DNA of 64,000 nucleotides from Saccharopolyspora hirsuta (GTDB taxonomy: Bacteria > Actinomycetota > Actinomycetes > Mycobacteriales > Pseudonocardiaceae), in assembly GCF_008630535.1 (NCBI RefSeq), contig NZ_VWPH01000010.1, positions 62,001 to 126,000 on the forward strand, written 5' to 3'. The notes beneath the pieces were generated by a model. It was not told the origin of the DNA and made no database searches. It saw only the letters and a list, made by a program, of their open reading frames with translations. Shown here piece after piece: positions 1 through 8,150 of the stretch. Position 1 is the first letter of the stretch. Each line of letters opens with the position of its first letter. A program made the translations under genes and the position numbers.

Positions 1-891
1 GGCGCCTGGCTCACCGGCCTGTTCCAGCCAGCCGCGCAGGAGGAGCTTTACGCCGACGGGCCGGACGCCCGGGTGTGCACGGTGCTGACCCCGCACGCGA
101 CATCGCGCCGGGTGCCCGGCGGTTGGGTGCTCGACGGGGGCTGGGCCCCCGCTTCGGGGTGCCTGCACTCGTCGTGGGCGCTGCTGGGGTTCCCGCTGGA
201 GGACGGCGCTCCCGGGCTCGCCCTGGTGCCGATGGGCGAGCTGAGCGCGTCGGACACCTGGTTCACGCTCGGGATGCGGGCGACCGGGAGCAACCGGCTG
301 GTCGGGAAGGACGTCTTCGTGCCGGACCACCGGGTGCTCGCGCTCGGTCCCGCCGTCGACGGTATCCGCAGCACGGACGAGCCCCGCTACCGGTCGGCGC
401 TGATGCCCACGCTGGCGACGTACATGATCGCACCGTTCCTGGGGATCGCCGCAGCGGTCTTGGAGCACGTCGTGGCGCAGGCCGACGCGAAGGGGATCGC
501 CTTCACGCGCTACGGGAAGCGCAGCGATTCCACCGCGTTCCAGCTCGCCGTCGCGCGGGCCGCGACGAACGTCGACCTGGTGGGGATGATCGCCGACCGC
601 TCGGCCGCCACCGTCGACGGGCACGCCGCGGCGGGCACCCACCCCGACCACGTGACCCGAGCCCGCATCCGCCAGCACACCGGGCACGCCGTCCAGCTGT
701 GCCTGGAGGCGGTGGACGACCTCATCACCGCCTCCGGCGCATCGGCGCTGGCCGACGACCACCCGCTGCAGGGCTATCTGCGCGACATCCACACCGCCGC
801 TCGGCACGCGGTAGCCGCCCCGGCGACCTGCGCGGAGCTCTTCGGCCGCGCACTGCTCGGGGTGGCGCCGAACATCACCGAGCTGATCTGA
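1..891 (+). CDS. Acyl-CoA dehydrogenase-fold flavoprotein, 5' partial
   Basis: The frame is open from base 1, so the gene starts outside the window; 296 residues are visible. The N-terminal visible part has the middle beta-domain pattern of acyl-CoA dehydrogenase-fold proteins (GGWVLDGGWAPASG near residue 40). The C-terminal half is an all-helical domain resembling the type-2 C-terminal domain of flavin-dependent aromatic monooxygenases such as the HpaB-C2/HsaA-like group. I infer an FMN/FAD-dependent oxygenase or dehydrogenase acting in the same pathway as the next two genes, which follow 13 bp downstream on the same strand. Substrate cannot be read from the sequence. Confidence 0.7.
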   Translation, partial: GAWLTGLFQPAAQEELYADGPDARVCTVLTPHATSRRVPGGWVLDGGWAPASGCLHSSWALLGFPLEDGAPGLALVPMGELSASDTWFTLGMRATGSNRLVGKDVFVPDHRVLALGPAVDGIRSTDEPRYRSALMPTLATYMIAPFLGIAAAVLEHVVAQADAKGIAFTRYGKRSDSTAFQLAVARAATNVDLVGMIADRSAATVDGHAAAGTHPDHVTRARIRQHTGHAVQLCLEAVDDLITASGASALADDHPLQGYLRDIHTAARHAVAAPATCAELFGRALLGVAPNITELI

Positions 892-904
892 ACGGGGATC
901 GACA

Positions 905-2068
905 ATGACGACGCTGCTCCCGGACCTGGCGGTCCGCGTCGAGGAGTTCGACCGCACCGACGAGCTCTGGGCGCTGCCACCGTCCCCGCGCGGTGTGGTG
1001 TGCTGGCTGCGGGGCGGTGCCGGTCTGATCGGCTGGGGCGAGGCCGCCCGGATCGAGGTCGCCGGACCGGACAGGTTCGACCGCGCGGCCGCGGCGTGGC
1101 GGGCCTTCGTCGAGCGGCTGGACGGCGACGCCGCGCACGCCGTCGCCTTCGCCAGCTTCTCCTTCGACGAGCGAGGGCGGTCGGTGCTGGTCGTCCCGCG
1201 CGTGCTGGTGCGCTGCACCGGTGGCCGGGCCAGGACCACCACCATCGGCGCGGCACCGGCCGAGGTCTTCGTCCCGGTCGCGCGGCCTGCCGCCGTCCGC
1301 TGGCACGACGGGCGCCTGCCCGCACCGCGGTGGCGGGCGGCGGTGGCCGAGGCGGTGCGGCGGATGCGCTCCGGAGAGCTGGACAAGGTCGTGCTCGCGC
1401 GCGATCTGGTGGCCGAAGCGGACGAACCCCTCGACCCGCGCTTCCTCATCGAGGAGCTGACCTCCCGCCACCCGCAGTGCTGGACCTTCGCGGTCGACGA
1501 CCTGGTCGGCGCGACGCCGGAGATGCTGCTGCGCCGGGAGGGCGACCGGATGACCTCCCGGGTCCTGGCCGGGAGCAGCTGGACCGGGCACGACCTGCTG
1601 ACCTCCCGGCAGCACCTCGACGAGCACCACTACGCGGTCGCCTCGCTGGTCTCGGCCACCGCCCCGCACTGCACCGAGGTGCGCACCTCCGGGCCGTCCG
1701 AGCTGCACCTGCGCAACATCAGCCACCTCGCGACCGACGTCGTCGCGCGCACCACCACCGGCCTGTTCGAACTCGCCCGGGCGGTGCACCCGACCGCGGC
1801 GGTCGGCGGCACGCCGCGGGACGCGGCGCTCCGGCTGATCGCCGAGCTGGAAGGGCTGGACCGCGGCGGGTACGCGGGCCCGGTCGGCTGGGTCGACGCC
1901 GCTGGGGACGGCGAGCTCGGCATCGCCCTGCGCTGCGCGCGGTTGACCGGTCGGCGGGCGCGGTTGTTCGCCGGGTGCGGGTTGATCGCCGACTCCGATC
2001 CGGACGCGGAGGTGCGGGAGAGCGAGGCGAAGTTCGCCGCGGTCCGCGACGCCATCGAGGGGAGATGA
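905..2068 (+). CDS. Isochorismate synthase (MenF/EntC/DhbC family)
   Basis: A 387-residue chorismate-binding enzyme, predicted to convert chorismate to isochorismate. The family signatures are all present: KVVLARDL around residue 160, whose Lys is the expected general base, SRVLAGSSW near 218, LHLRNISHL near 268, HPTAAVGGTP near 295, and the C-terminal GCGLIADSDPDAEVRESEAK block with the Mg2+-binding Glu residues. The stop overlaps the start of the following methyltransferase (ATGA), so the two are translationally coupled. Isochorismate can feed menaquinone, salicylate or 2,3-dihydroxybenzoate. A methyltransferase and a flavoenzyme as neighbours, with no men genes here, favour a specialised metabolite, but this is inference. 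Confidence 0.88.
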   Translation: MTTLLPDLAVRVEEFDRTDELWALPPSPRGVVCWLRGGAGLIGWGEAARIEVAGPDRFDRAAAAWRAFVERLDGDAAHAVAFASFSFDERGRSVLVVPRVLVRCTGGRARTTTIGAAPAEVFVPVARPAAVRWHDGRLPAPRWRAAVAEAVRRMRSGELDKVVLARDLVAEADEPLDPRFLIEELTSRHPQCWTFAVDDLVGATPEMLLRREGDRMTSRVLAGSSWTGHDLLTSRQHLDEHHYAVASLVSATAPHCTEVRTSGPSELHLRNISHLATDVVARTTTGLFELARAVHPTAAVGGTPRDAALRLIAELEGLDRGGYAGPVGWVDAAGDGELGIALRCARLTGRRARLFAGCGLIADSDPDAEVRESEAKFAAVRDAIEGR

Positions 2069-3081
2069 CGATGCGAACGCCGCCCGCCGTGCTGGACGCG
2101 ATGCACTCCGCGTTCCTCGCCCGCGCGATCTACCTGCTCGTCGACCTCGGTGTGCCCGACCGGCTGGGCGGGGGTCCGAGGTCGGCGGCAGACCTCGCCG
2201 CCGAGCTGCGCGTCCGGCCGGTTCCGCTGCACCAGGTCCTGCGCGCGGTCGCGACCACCGGGCTGCTGCGCACCGAGGCCGACCAGCGGTTCGCGCTCAC
2301 CGACACCGGGCGGGCCCTGCAGCGGGGCCACCCGTCCGGGACCAGGGAGATGGTGCTGACCATGCAGGGCGAGCTGTTCTGGAACGCGCTGGAGGTGCTC
2401 CCCCAGCGCATCGCCGACGAGCGGACCGGGCCCGAGATCGCCTACGGCCGACCGTTCTTCGCGCTGATGGCGCAGCGCCCGCGGGACGCGGCGCGGTTCA
2501 ACCGGATGATGATCGCCACCCACGGGGACGAACCGGCCGCGGTCGCCGAGGCCTACGACTTCGCCCGGGTCGAACGGCTCGTCGACGTCGGCGGCGGGAT
2601 CGGCACCGTGCTGCTGGAGGTCCTCGCCCGGCACCCGCACCTGCGCGGTGCGCTCCTCGACCTGCCGGAGGTCACCGGTCACGCGCGGCGCCACCTCGCC
2701 GACGCCGGGTTCGCCGACCGGTGCGAGGTGATCGCCGGTGACTTCTTCGAGTCCGTCCCCACCGGCGCGGACGCCTACCTGCTGTCCCGGGTCCTGCACG
2801 ACTGGGACGACGACACCTGCGTGCGCATCCTGCGCACCTGCGCCCGGGCCATGACCGCCCGCAGCAGGTTGCTCGTCGTCGAGAAGGTGCTGCCCGCGGG
2901 CGACGAACCGCACCTCGGCAAACGGCTCGACCTGATCATGCTCGCGCTCACCCGCGGGCGCGAGCGCACCGCCGCGGAGTACGAAGACCTGCTCTCCCGG
3001 GCGGGATTGCGCGTCGTGCGCTGCATCGGGACCCGGTCCGCGTCGAGCGTCGTCGAAGCCGTTCTCGACGGATCGGGTTGA
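2065..3081 (+). CDS. SAM-dependent O-methyltransferase (hydroxyindole/caffeate type)
   Basis: A 338-residue class I methyltransferase of the plant-OMT-like bacterial family used in antibiotic and quinone tailoring. The N-terminal winged-helix dimerisation domain (about residues 10-90) is followed by the SAM site DVGGGIGT at 174-181 and the diagnostic LHDWDDD block at 244-250, whose His is the likely catalytic base. The ATG overlaps the isochorismate synthase stop by 4 bp; a longer upstream reading frame exists but only overlaps the previous gene. The product probably methylates a phenolic hydroxyl of a compound made by the same operon. Confidence 0.85.
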   Translation: MTMRTPPAVLDAMHSAFLARAIYLLVDLGVPDRLGGGPRSAADLAAELRVRPVPLHQVLRAVATTGLLRTEADQRFALTDTGRALQRGHPSGTREMVLTMQGELFWNALEVLPQRIADERTGPEIAYGRPFFALMAQRPRDAARFNRMMIATHGDEPAAVAEAYDFARVERLVDVGGGIGTVLLEVLARHPHLRGALLDLPEVTGHARRHLADAGFADRCEVIAGDFFESVPTGADAYLLSRVLHDWDDDTCVRILRTCARAMTARSRLLVVEKVLPAGDEPHLGKRLDLIMLALTRGRERTAAEYEDLLSRAGLRVVRCIGTRSASSVVEAVLDGSG

Positions 3082-3143
3082 ACCCGCCCCCGCGCGGATA
3101 GCCGGTGGGAGGACCAGCACCACCGGCGCGGGAGGGGGTTCGC

Positions 3144-3554
3144 GTGGCGCAGGACGTGTGGGACCGCGTGGGCGAGGTCGTGCTCGCCGTCACGCGGGTC
3201 GTCGTGTCGTTCCTCTTCGTGCTGCACGGCGTGGCGATCCTGTTCGGCGCGTTCAACGCCGGTCACACGCCCGTGGGGCACTGGCCGACGTGGTGGGCGG
3301 GCCTGATCCACCTGGTGGGCGGCCTGCTGGTGCTGATCGGGTTGGGCACCAGACCGGCGGCGTTGATCTGCTCCGGGGCGATGGCGTTCGCCTACTTCAC
3401 CGTGCACCAGCCGCGCGGGCTGTTCCCGCTGCAGAACTACGGCGAGGCGGCCGCGCTGTACAGCTGGTTCTTCCTGCTGTTCGCGGCGATGGGCGCGGGC
3501 CCGTACTCGGTGGACGCCCTGCTGCACCGCGCGCGGCGGGCCCGCGCGCGGTGA
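3144..3554 (+). CDS. DoxX-family integral membrane protein
   Basis: A 136-residue protein with four hydrophobic helices and the DoxX pattern (LFVLHGVAILFG, then LVGGLLVLIGLGTRPAAL). I chose the GTG at 3144 because GGAGGG lies 7 bp upstream; a longer frame from 3105 lacks a ribosome site. DoxX proteins sit in the cytoplasmic membrane and are linked to quinone-dependent or thiol redox reactions, but the role of this one is unknown. It follows the methyltransferase by 62 bp on the same strand and ends 6 bp from the convergent folE. Confidence 0.75.
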   Translation: MAQDVWDRVGEVVLAVTRVVVSFLFVLHGVAILFGAFNAGHTPVGHWPTWWAGLIHLVGGLLVLIGLGTRPAALICSGAMAFAYFTVHQPRGLFPLQNYGEAAALYSWFFLLFAAMGAGPYSVDALLHRARRARAR

Positions 3555-3560
3555 GCCGGT

Positions 3561-4160
3561 TCAGGCGTTGACGCCGGTGAGGGCGAAGAACTCCTGCCGG
3601 GAACGGGCGTCCTGGCGCAGCGTGCCCAGCAGGGTCGACGTCACGGTGTTCGACCCGGTGGCCTGCACCCCGCGCAGCGTCATGCAGGTGTGCTCGGCTT
3701 CGATGACCACGCCGACGCCCTTGGGCTGCAGGTGCTCGCACAACCAGTCGGCGACCTGCTTGGTCAGCCGCTCCTGCACCTGCGGGCGGCAGGCGAAGTG
3801 CTCGACCACGCGCGCCAGCTTCGACAGCCCGAGGATCCGCTCCCCCGGCAGGTAGCCGACGTGCGCGGTGCCGACGAAGGGCAGCAGGTGGTGCTCGCAC
3901 ACCGACCGGACCGGGATGGCCCGGGCCAGCACCAGCTCGTCGTAGCCCTCCTCGTTCGGGAAGGTCGTCAGGTCGAACGGGCGCGGGGTGAACAGCTCGG
4001 CGTAGGCGCGGGCCATCCGCCCCGGCGTGCCCCGCAGGCTCTCGGAGTCGGTCGCGATGCCCAGCGCCCGCAGCAGGTCCCCCGCGGCCCGCTCCGCGGC
4101 GCCGAGGTCGATCTCTCCAGCGGGCTCGTGCGCGACGTGCAGGGCGGGTGCGGATGTCAT
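3561..4160 (-). CDS. folE: GTP cyclohydrolase I
   Basis: A 199-residue enzyme that converts GTP to 7,8-dihydroneopterin triphosphate, the entry to folate or pterin synthesis. The zinc ligands are visible as Cys88 and His91 in VCEHHLLPF and Cys159 in HTCMTLRG; the substrate-binding segment GSNTVTS follows. The ATG at 4160 is preferred over a longer upstream ATG because GGAGGA sits just before it and the length then matches the family. It is transcribed alone, divergently from a SufR-like regulator. A plausible promoter, TTGACC (4270-4265) and TAGCGT (4246-4241) with an 18-bp spacer, lies upstream. Confidence 0.93.
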   Translation of the reverse strand: MTSAPALHVAHEPAGEIDLGAAERAAGDLLRALGIATDSESLRGTPGRMARAYAELFTPRPFDLTTFPNEEGYDELVLARAIPVRSVCEHHLLPFVGTAHVGYLPGERILGLSKLARVVEHFACRPQVQERLTKQVADWLCEHLQPKGVGVVIEAEHTCMTLRGVQATGSNTVTSTLLGTLRQDARSRQEFFALTGVNA

Positions 4161-4240
4161 CAACGTCTTCCTCCGGATCGACGCGGCCGGTGCTGGCGAC
4201 CGCGGCGGGTGGCCCAGGTCCACCCGTATTTCGCCAATCA

Positions 4241-4270
4241 ACGCTAGTCTTATTCGGGGACTGCGGTCAA
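4241..4270 (-). promoter_or_regulatory. Candidate sigma-70-type promoter of folE
   Basis: On the minus strand TTGACC and TAGCGT are separated by 18 bp, and the -10 box lies about 80 bp before the folE start. It is a visual match to the actinomycete housekeeping consensus only. Confidence 0.4.
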
Positions 4271-4341
4271 CGTGCCCGGTAGCCGGACCGCCGATCTGAT
4301 TCCACCCATTGGGATGTGCCCGGGAGCGCTAGGGTTGGAGC

Positions 4342-5034
4342 ATGGATGAGGCCGGTTCGGCGATGACCGCGGTGGCCGCGTTGGACGACGACCTGCGACG
4401 CGGCATGTACGACTACATCCGCCGCGCCCGGCGGCCGGTGGGTCGCGACGAGGCGGCCTCGGCGGTCGGCATCTCCCGCAAGCTCGCCGCCTTCCACCTC
4501 GACAAGCTGGTGGCCGCGGGCCTGCTGTGCGCGCGGTACGAGCCGCTGGGCGGGATCCGCAAGGTCGGCCGCCCCTCGAAGGTCTACGAGCCGACGCCCG
4601 CCGACATCCGGATCAGCATCCCGCCCCGTCGGCACGACCTGCTCGCCGACATCCTCGTGGACGCCGTGCTCACCGAGGGCGACCAGGAGAACGCCACCCA
4701 GGCGGCGGTGCGCGTGGCGCGCGAGCGCGGGCACCACCTCGGCACCGCCGAACGGGAGCGCACCCGTCCCGGTCGGCTCGGCGCGGAACGCGCGCTGACC
4801 CGCGCCGAGGAGGTGCTCGCCGGGTACGGCTTCGAACCGGACCGGGAAGCACCCGGCTGCGTCCGGCTGCGCAACTGCCCGTTCCACCCGCTCACCGCCC
4901 GGTCCCCGGAACTGGTGTGCGGCCTGAACCACGCCTTCCTGCAGGGCTTCCTCGCCGGGCTCCAGGCCCGCAGCACCGAGGCCGTGCTCGAACCGCGCCC
5001 CGGCGAGTGCTGCGTGGCGCTGCGGAGCACCTGA
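4342..5034 (+). CDS. ArsR/SufR-like winged-helix regulator with Cys-rich C-terminus
   Basis: A 230-residue DNA-binding protein. Residues 15-75 form a winged helix (SAVGISRKLAAFHLDKLVAAGLL reads as helix-turn-helix). The C-terminal domain has Cys179, Cys193 and a Cys223-Cys224 pair in the arrangement of SufR-type iron-sulphur-sensing repressors. It is divergent from folE and 200 bp upstream of the pqqA-like gene, so either could be its target. A TAGGGT box at 4330-4335 is only 6 bp from the ATG, which suggests a leaderless transcript. Family assignment is fairly sure; the ligand (Fe-S cluster or metal) is inferred from the cysteines. Confidence 0.75.
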   Translation: MDEAGSAMTAVAALDDDLRRGMYDYIRRARRPVGRDEAASAVGISRKLAAFHLDKLVAAGLLCARYEPLGGIRKVGRPSKVYEPTPADIRISIPPRRHDLLADILVDAVLTEGDQENATQAAVRVARERGHHLGTAERERTRPGRLGAERALTRAEEVLAGYGFEPDREAPGCVRLRNCPFHPLTARSPELVCGLNHAFLQGFLAGLQARSTEAVLEPRPGECCVALRST

Positions 5035-5101
5035 CCCCGCCGCCGACCGGGACGAAAGCCCTGAATCCGCCTCCGACCTGCGCGTTCCGGCCTCCGACGG
5101 G

Positions 5102-5130
5102 TTACCGGCGCACGGCTGCGGAGCTATGCT
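5102..5130 (+). promoter_or_regulatory. Candidate promoter for the pqqADE cassette
   Basis: TTACCG (5102-5107) and TATGCT (5125-5130) are separated by 17 bp, about 105 bp ahead of the pqqA-like start. The 5035-5234 gap holds no other recognisable feature. Confidence 0.35.
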
Positions 5131-5234
5131 GCACCTGCGATGGGCCCGACACGCCGGGGAGGCGTCGGGCAGCTCACGTCCCAGCACCTCCCGCGCAGTC
5201 GCGCCGTCGCGGATCGACGGAAGAGGTGTCAGCC

Positions 5235-5372
5235 GTGGAATTCGAGACCGCCAGCTCCGCCCTCCGCTGGGAGCCGCCGGAGTTCGAGGAAACCGAGTGG
5301 GAGCACCCCGACTACGAAGAGGTCCTGTGCACCTCCGAGGTGACGATGTACGTCTCGCGGATGGAGGACTAG
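5235..5372 (+). CDS. pqqA: PqqA-like precursor peptide with EVTMY core
   Basis: A 45-residue acidic peptide reading from a GTG with GAAGAGG upstream; an in-frame GTG three codons earlier (5226) is possible. Residues 35-39 are E-V-T-M-Y, the exact Glu-x-x-x-Tyr motif whose Glu and Tyr side chains are cross-linked and become pyrroloquinoline quinone in known PqqA. A five-residue tail VSRMED follows the Tyr. The rest is an unusually long Glu-rich leader containing three Trp-Glu pairs; classical PqqA is about 23-29 residues. It lies 55 bp before pqqD and pqqE, as expected for the precursor. Confidence 0.85.
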   Translation: MEFETASSALRWEPPEFEETEWEHPDYEEVLCTSEVTMYVSRMED

Positions 5373-5427
5373 CGACGACCGGGAGAGCGCGGCGACCAAG
5401 CCCCTCGCCGGAGCGGGGTGAGCGCCG

Positions 5428-5709
5428 ATGACCGCGGCGGTGGTATCGACGAGCCGACCGGCCCTGTCGCCGCACGTGCGGCTGGCCTTCGACCGCTCGC
5501 GCGGCAAGCACGTGCTGCTGGGGCCGGAGTCGGTGCTGGTCCTGAACCCGCCGGGGGCATCGGTCGTCGACCTGTGCGACGGGCGGCGGACGGTCGCCGA
5601 GATCGTGGCGAACCTGCGCGGCCGGTACGACCGGGTGGTCGACGAGGAGGTGACCGGGTTCCTCGACCGGCTGGTCCGCAAGCGGTACGTGGAGGTCGGC
5701 GATGACTAG
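5428..5709 (+). CDS. pqqD: PQQ biosynthesis peptide chaperone PqqD
   Basis: A 93-residue RiPP recognition element protein. The family pattern is clear: RLAFDRSRGKHVLLGPE, then a conserved LNPPGASVVDLCDG segment and a winged-helix-like C-terminus. PqqD binds the PqqA leader and presents it to the radical SAM enzyme PqqE. It overlaps pqqE by 8 bp, so the two are probably made in fixed ratio. Confidence 0.9.
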   Translation: MTAAVVSTSRPALSPHVRLAFDRSRGKHVLLGPESVLVLNPPGASVVDLCDGRRTVAEIVANLRGRYDRVVDEEVTGFLDRLVRKRYVEVGDD

Positions 5710-6784
5710 CCCGTACGGGATGCTGGCCGAGCTCACCTACGACTGCCCGCTGCACTGCCCGTACTGCTCCAACCCGCTGCGGATGGGCGACTACGACGAC
5801 GAGCTGACCACCGCTGAGTGGCAGCGGGTGATCGGCGAGGGGCGGGAGCTGGGCGTCCTGCAGCTGCACCTGTCCGGCGGCGAACCGCTGCGGCGCCGCG
5901 ACGTGGTGGACATCGTGCGCTTCGGCAGCGGTCTCGGCCTCTACACCAACCTCATCACCAGCGCGGTCGGCCTGTCCCGGCGGCGGGCCGAGCAGCTGCG
6001 GGAAGCCGGTCTCGACCACGTGCAGCTCAGCGTCCAGGCGCACGAGGCCACCGCGTCCGACCAGATCGCGGGCACCCCCAGCTTCGACCGCAAGGTGGCG
6101 GCGGCCCACCTGGTCAAGGAGCTCGGCTGGCCGCTGACGGTGAACGTGGTGCTGCACCGGCTCAACATCGACCGGATCAGCGAGATCCTCGCGCTGACCG
6201 AGGACCTGGGCGCCGATCGCGTCGAACTGGCCAACACCCAGTACTACGCCTGGGCCTTGCGCAACCGCGCCGCGCTGCTGCCCAGCAGGGCGCAGATCGA
6301 CCGCGCCGAGGAGGTCGTGCGGTCCGCTCGCGAGCGCCTGGCGGGGCAGGTCGAGATCATCTACGTGCTCCCCGACTACTACAGCCGGTACCCCAAGCCG
6401 TGCATGGGCGGCTGGGGAGCGCACCAGCTCACCGTGGTGCCCAACGGCGACGTCCTGCCCTGCCCGGCCGCGCACGTGCTGCCGCTGCCCCACCCGAACG
6501 TCCGCACCGAGGCGCTGTCCGCGATCTGGTCGGATTCACCGATGTTCCAGGCCTTCCGCGGCACCGGTTGGATGCCCGAGCCGTGCCGGAGCTGCCCCCG
6601 CCGCGAGATCGACTTCGGCGGTTGCCGCTGCCAGGCGTTCCTGCTCACCGGCGATCCGGCCCGCACCGACCCGGTCTGCGTCCTGTCCCCGGACCACGGC
6701 ATCGTGACCGACGCGGTCCGCGCGGCCAACGACCGGGACGGCGCGAAGGTGCCCACCCCGCGCCCGCACCCGCGCGACACCTAG
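5702..6784 (+). CDS. pqqE: PqqA peptide cyclase, radical SAM/SPASM enzyme PqqE
   Basis: A 360-residue enzyme that forms the Glu-Tyr carbon-carbon bond in PqqA. The radical SAM cluster motif is Cys15-x3-Cys19-x2-Cys22 (DCPLHCPYC), followed by the SAM-binding LHLSGGEPL. The C-terminal SPASM region carries the PqqE-specific pattern CMGGWG, then EPCRSC near residue 295, RREIDFGGCRCQAF and a late TDPVC. Length and motif order match true PqqE rather than generic SPASM proteins. It ends 4 bp inside the convergent antiporter gene, and no pqqB or pqqC follows. Confidence 0.93.
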   Translation: MTSPYGMLAELTYDCPLHCPYCSNPLRMGDYDDELTTAEWQRVIGEGRELGVLQLHLSGGEPLRRRDVVDIVRFGSGLGLYTNLITSAVGLSRRRAEQLREAGLDHVQLSVQAHEATASDQIAGTPSFDRKVAAAHLVKELGWPLTVNVVLHRLNIDRISEILALTEDLGADRVELANTQYYAWALRNRAALLPSRAQIDRAEEVVRSARERLAGQVEIIYVLPDYYSRYPKPCMGGWGAHQLTVVPNGDVLPCPAAHVLPLPHPNVRTEALSAIWSDSPMFQAFRGTGWMPEPCRSCPRREIDFGGCRCQAFLLTGDPARTDPVCVLSPDHGIVTDAVRAANDRDGAKVPTPRPHPRDT

Positions 6785-7992
6785 CGCACCGCGGCCGGGG
6801 TGTCCTGCTTGCGGAACGGTGCGGCGAGCGTGGGCAGTACGTGGCGTCGGTTGCGGATGAGCGCAGCGATCGCGATGACCGCGTAGACGCCGCACAAGAC
6901 GTATCGGGCTTCCTGGCCCGGAAGTGCGAACTGGGCGGCGAAGAGCCCGAGCAACGTCCACGCCGCCCAGCGCGGGAAGCTCAGCGCCAGCAGGGCGGCG
7001 ACTCCGAGCAGCGTTTGCGTTGCGGTGAGCAGGAATTCCTCCACCTGGCGCGCGTCGAGGTGCAGCGCGGTGCCGCCCCCGCCGAGCAGGTGGGCCAGCG
7101 GCAGGCTGCCCACCAGCAGGGTCCACTGGTTGACCTTCGCCGAGATCAGCGTGCCGATCGCGTCCGCGCCCCGGCCCCGCACCGCGAACAGGATCGCCAC
7201 GATGAACTCCGGGGCTTCCGAGGCCAGCGGGGCCAGCCACTGCACCAGCAGGAACTGGTCGATGCCGAGCTGGGTGCCGGTGGTGATCAGGGAGTGCGCG
7301 AACGGTTCGGCGCAGGCGACGATCACCGCGGCGGCGAACGCGAACAGCCCCACCACCAGCGGTCGGCGCACCCGCCCGGGCAGCGCGCCGATGGCCGCGG
7401 CGGCGCCCACCAGGTCCGGCTCCCCGGGTTCGGCGCGCGACACCTTCCACAGGTAGAAGGCGAAGAACCCGAGCAGCGCGCACCCGAACAGCAGCGAGAT
7501 CCGCCCGGTGGCGGGCACCGCGAACGCCGCGACCGAGGCGATCGCGAGGAACCCGAGCTCCACCCGGTTGCCGGACTCCAGGGTCAGCTCCCGCACCGTC
7601 CGCCCGGTGCGCTTCTTCGCCAGCGCGAGCGCGACGATTACCACCAGCGACCAGCCCAAGCCGAGCAGCAGCCGGTTGGAACCGGTCATGTTGGCCGCCG
7701 CGTAGGCGACGTACGCGGGATCGCGACCGGCCGCGTAGGCGAAGAAGAGGTCGACCGCGTACTCCGGCAGCACCGCGATCACCGCCAGGACGGCGATCGC
7801 CAGCCCGCCCGAGATGTCGACCTGAGCCGCCTCGGCCGCCCACGCCAGCACGAACGACGAGGCAACGACGGCCATCCCGAACAGCACCAGCCCCGCGGCC
7901 GGTGACGGCGACATCCCGGTCAGCCGGAGGATCAGCGCGGGAACCGTCAAGGCGCCGCACAGCGCGAGCGGGCGCAACAACCTGGTGGACAT
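6781..7992 (-). CDS. CaCA-family sodium/calcium (or Mn2+) cation antiporter
   Basis: A 403-residue membrane protein with about ten hydrophobic helices in two inverted halves. Each half carries an alpha-repeat of the Ca2+:cation antiporter family: LPEYAVDLFFAY with NMTGSNRLLLG at 75-112, and ASEAPEFIVAILF with GTLISAKVNQW at 257-290. The acidic residues (Glu77, Glu262) would bind the cation. The start at 7992 has GGGAGG upstream. The leader contains a yybP-ykoY-type riboswitch, so the physiological substrate is probably Mn2+ efflux, though Ca2+ is the family default. Confidence 0.85.
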   Translation of the reverse strand: MSTRLLRPLALCGALTVPALILRLTGMSPSPAAGLVLFGMAVVASSFVLAWAAEAAQVDISGGLAIAVLAVIAVLPEYAVDLFFAYAAGRDPAYVAYAAANMTGSNRLLLGLGWSLVVIVALALAKKRTGRTVRELTLESGNRVELGFLAIASVAAFAVPATGRISLLFGCALLGFFAFYLWKVSRAEPGEPDLVGAAAAIGALPGRVRRPLVVGLFAFAAAVIVACAEPFAHSLITTGTQLGIDQFLLVQWLAPLASEAPEFIVAILFAVRGRGADAIGTLISAKVNQWTLLVGSLPLAHLLGGGGTALHLDARQVEEFLLTATQTLLGVAALLALSFPRWAAWTLLGLFAAQFALPGQEARYVLCGVYAVIAIAALIRNRRHVLPTLAAPFRKQDTPAAVR

Positions 7993-8061
7993 GGAGCCCC
8001 TCCCGGACACGGCCTCGGCCGCGACGTCCAGGGGTCTCGGCCAGGCGATCAGCTGCTGGCC

Positions 8062-8150
8062 GAAGGTCTCGTCCACCCGCGCGGCGGGTGCCACTGCCGG
8101 AGAACGGGTCTCAGCTTGTCGACAGTGGACTGCCCGGACTACTCCCCTTC
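8062..8150 (-). ncRNA. yybP-ykoY (manganese) riboswitch aptamer
   Basis: Read on the minus strand, the element opens with GAAGGGGAGUAG and closes with GACGAGACCUUC, so GAAGG pairs with CCUUC as in helix P1 of the family. Between them lie the helix CCACUG/CAGUGG, the conserved UCGACA and CCGGCAGUGG stretches that build the Mn2+ pocket, and a variable hairpin CACCCG/CGGGUG. The layout matches the Bacillus subtilis yybP leader segment by segment. A further hairpin GGCCAG/CTGGCC (8061-8039) lies between the aptamer and the antiporter start and may be the expression platform. Confidence 0.85.
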
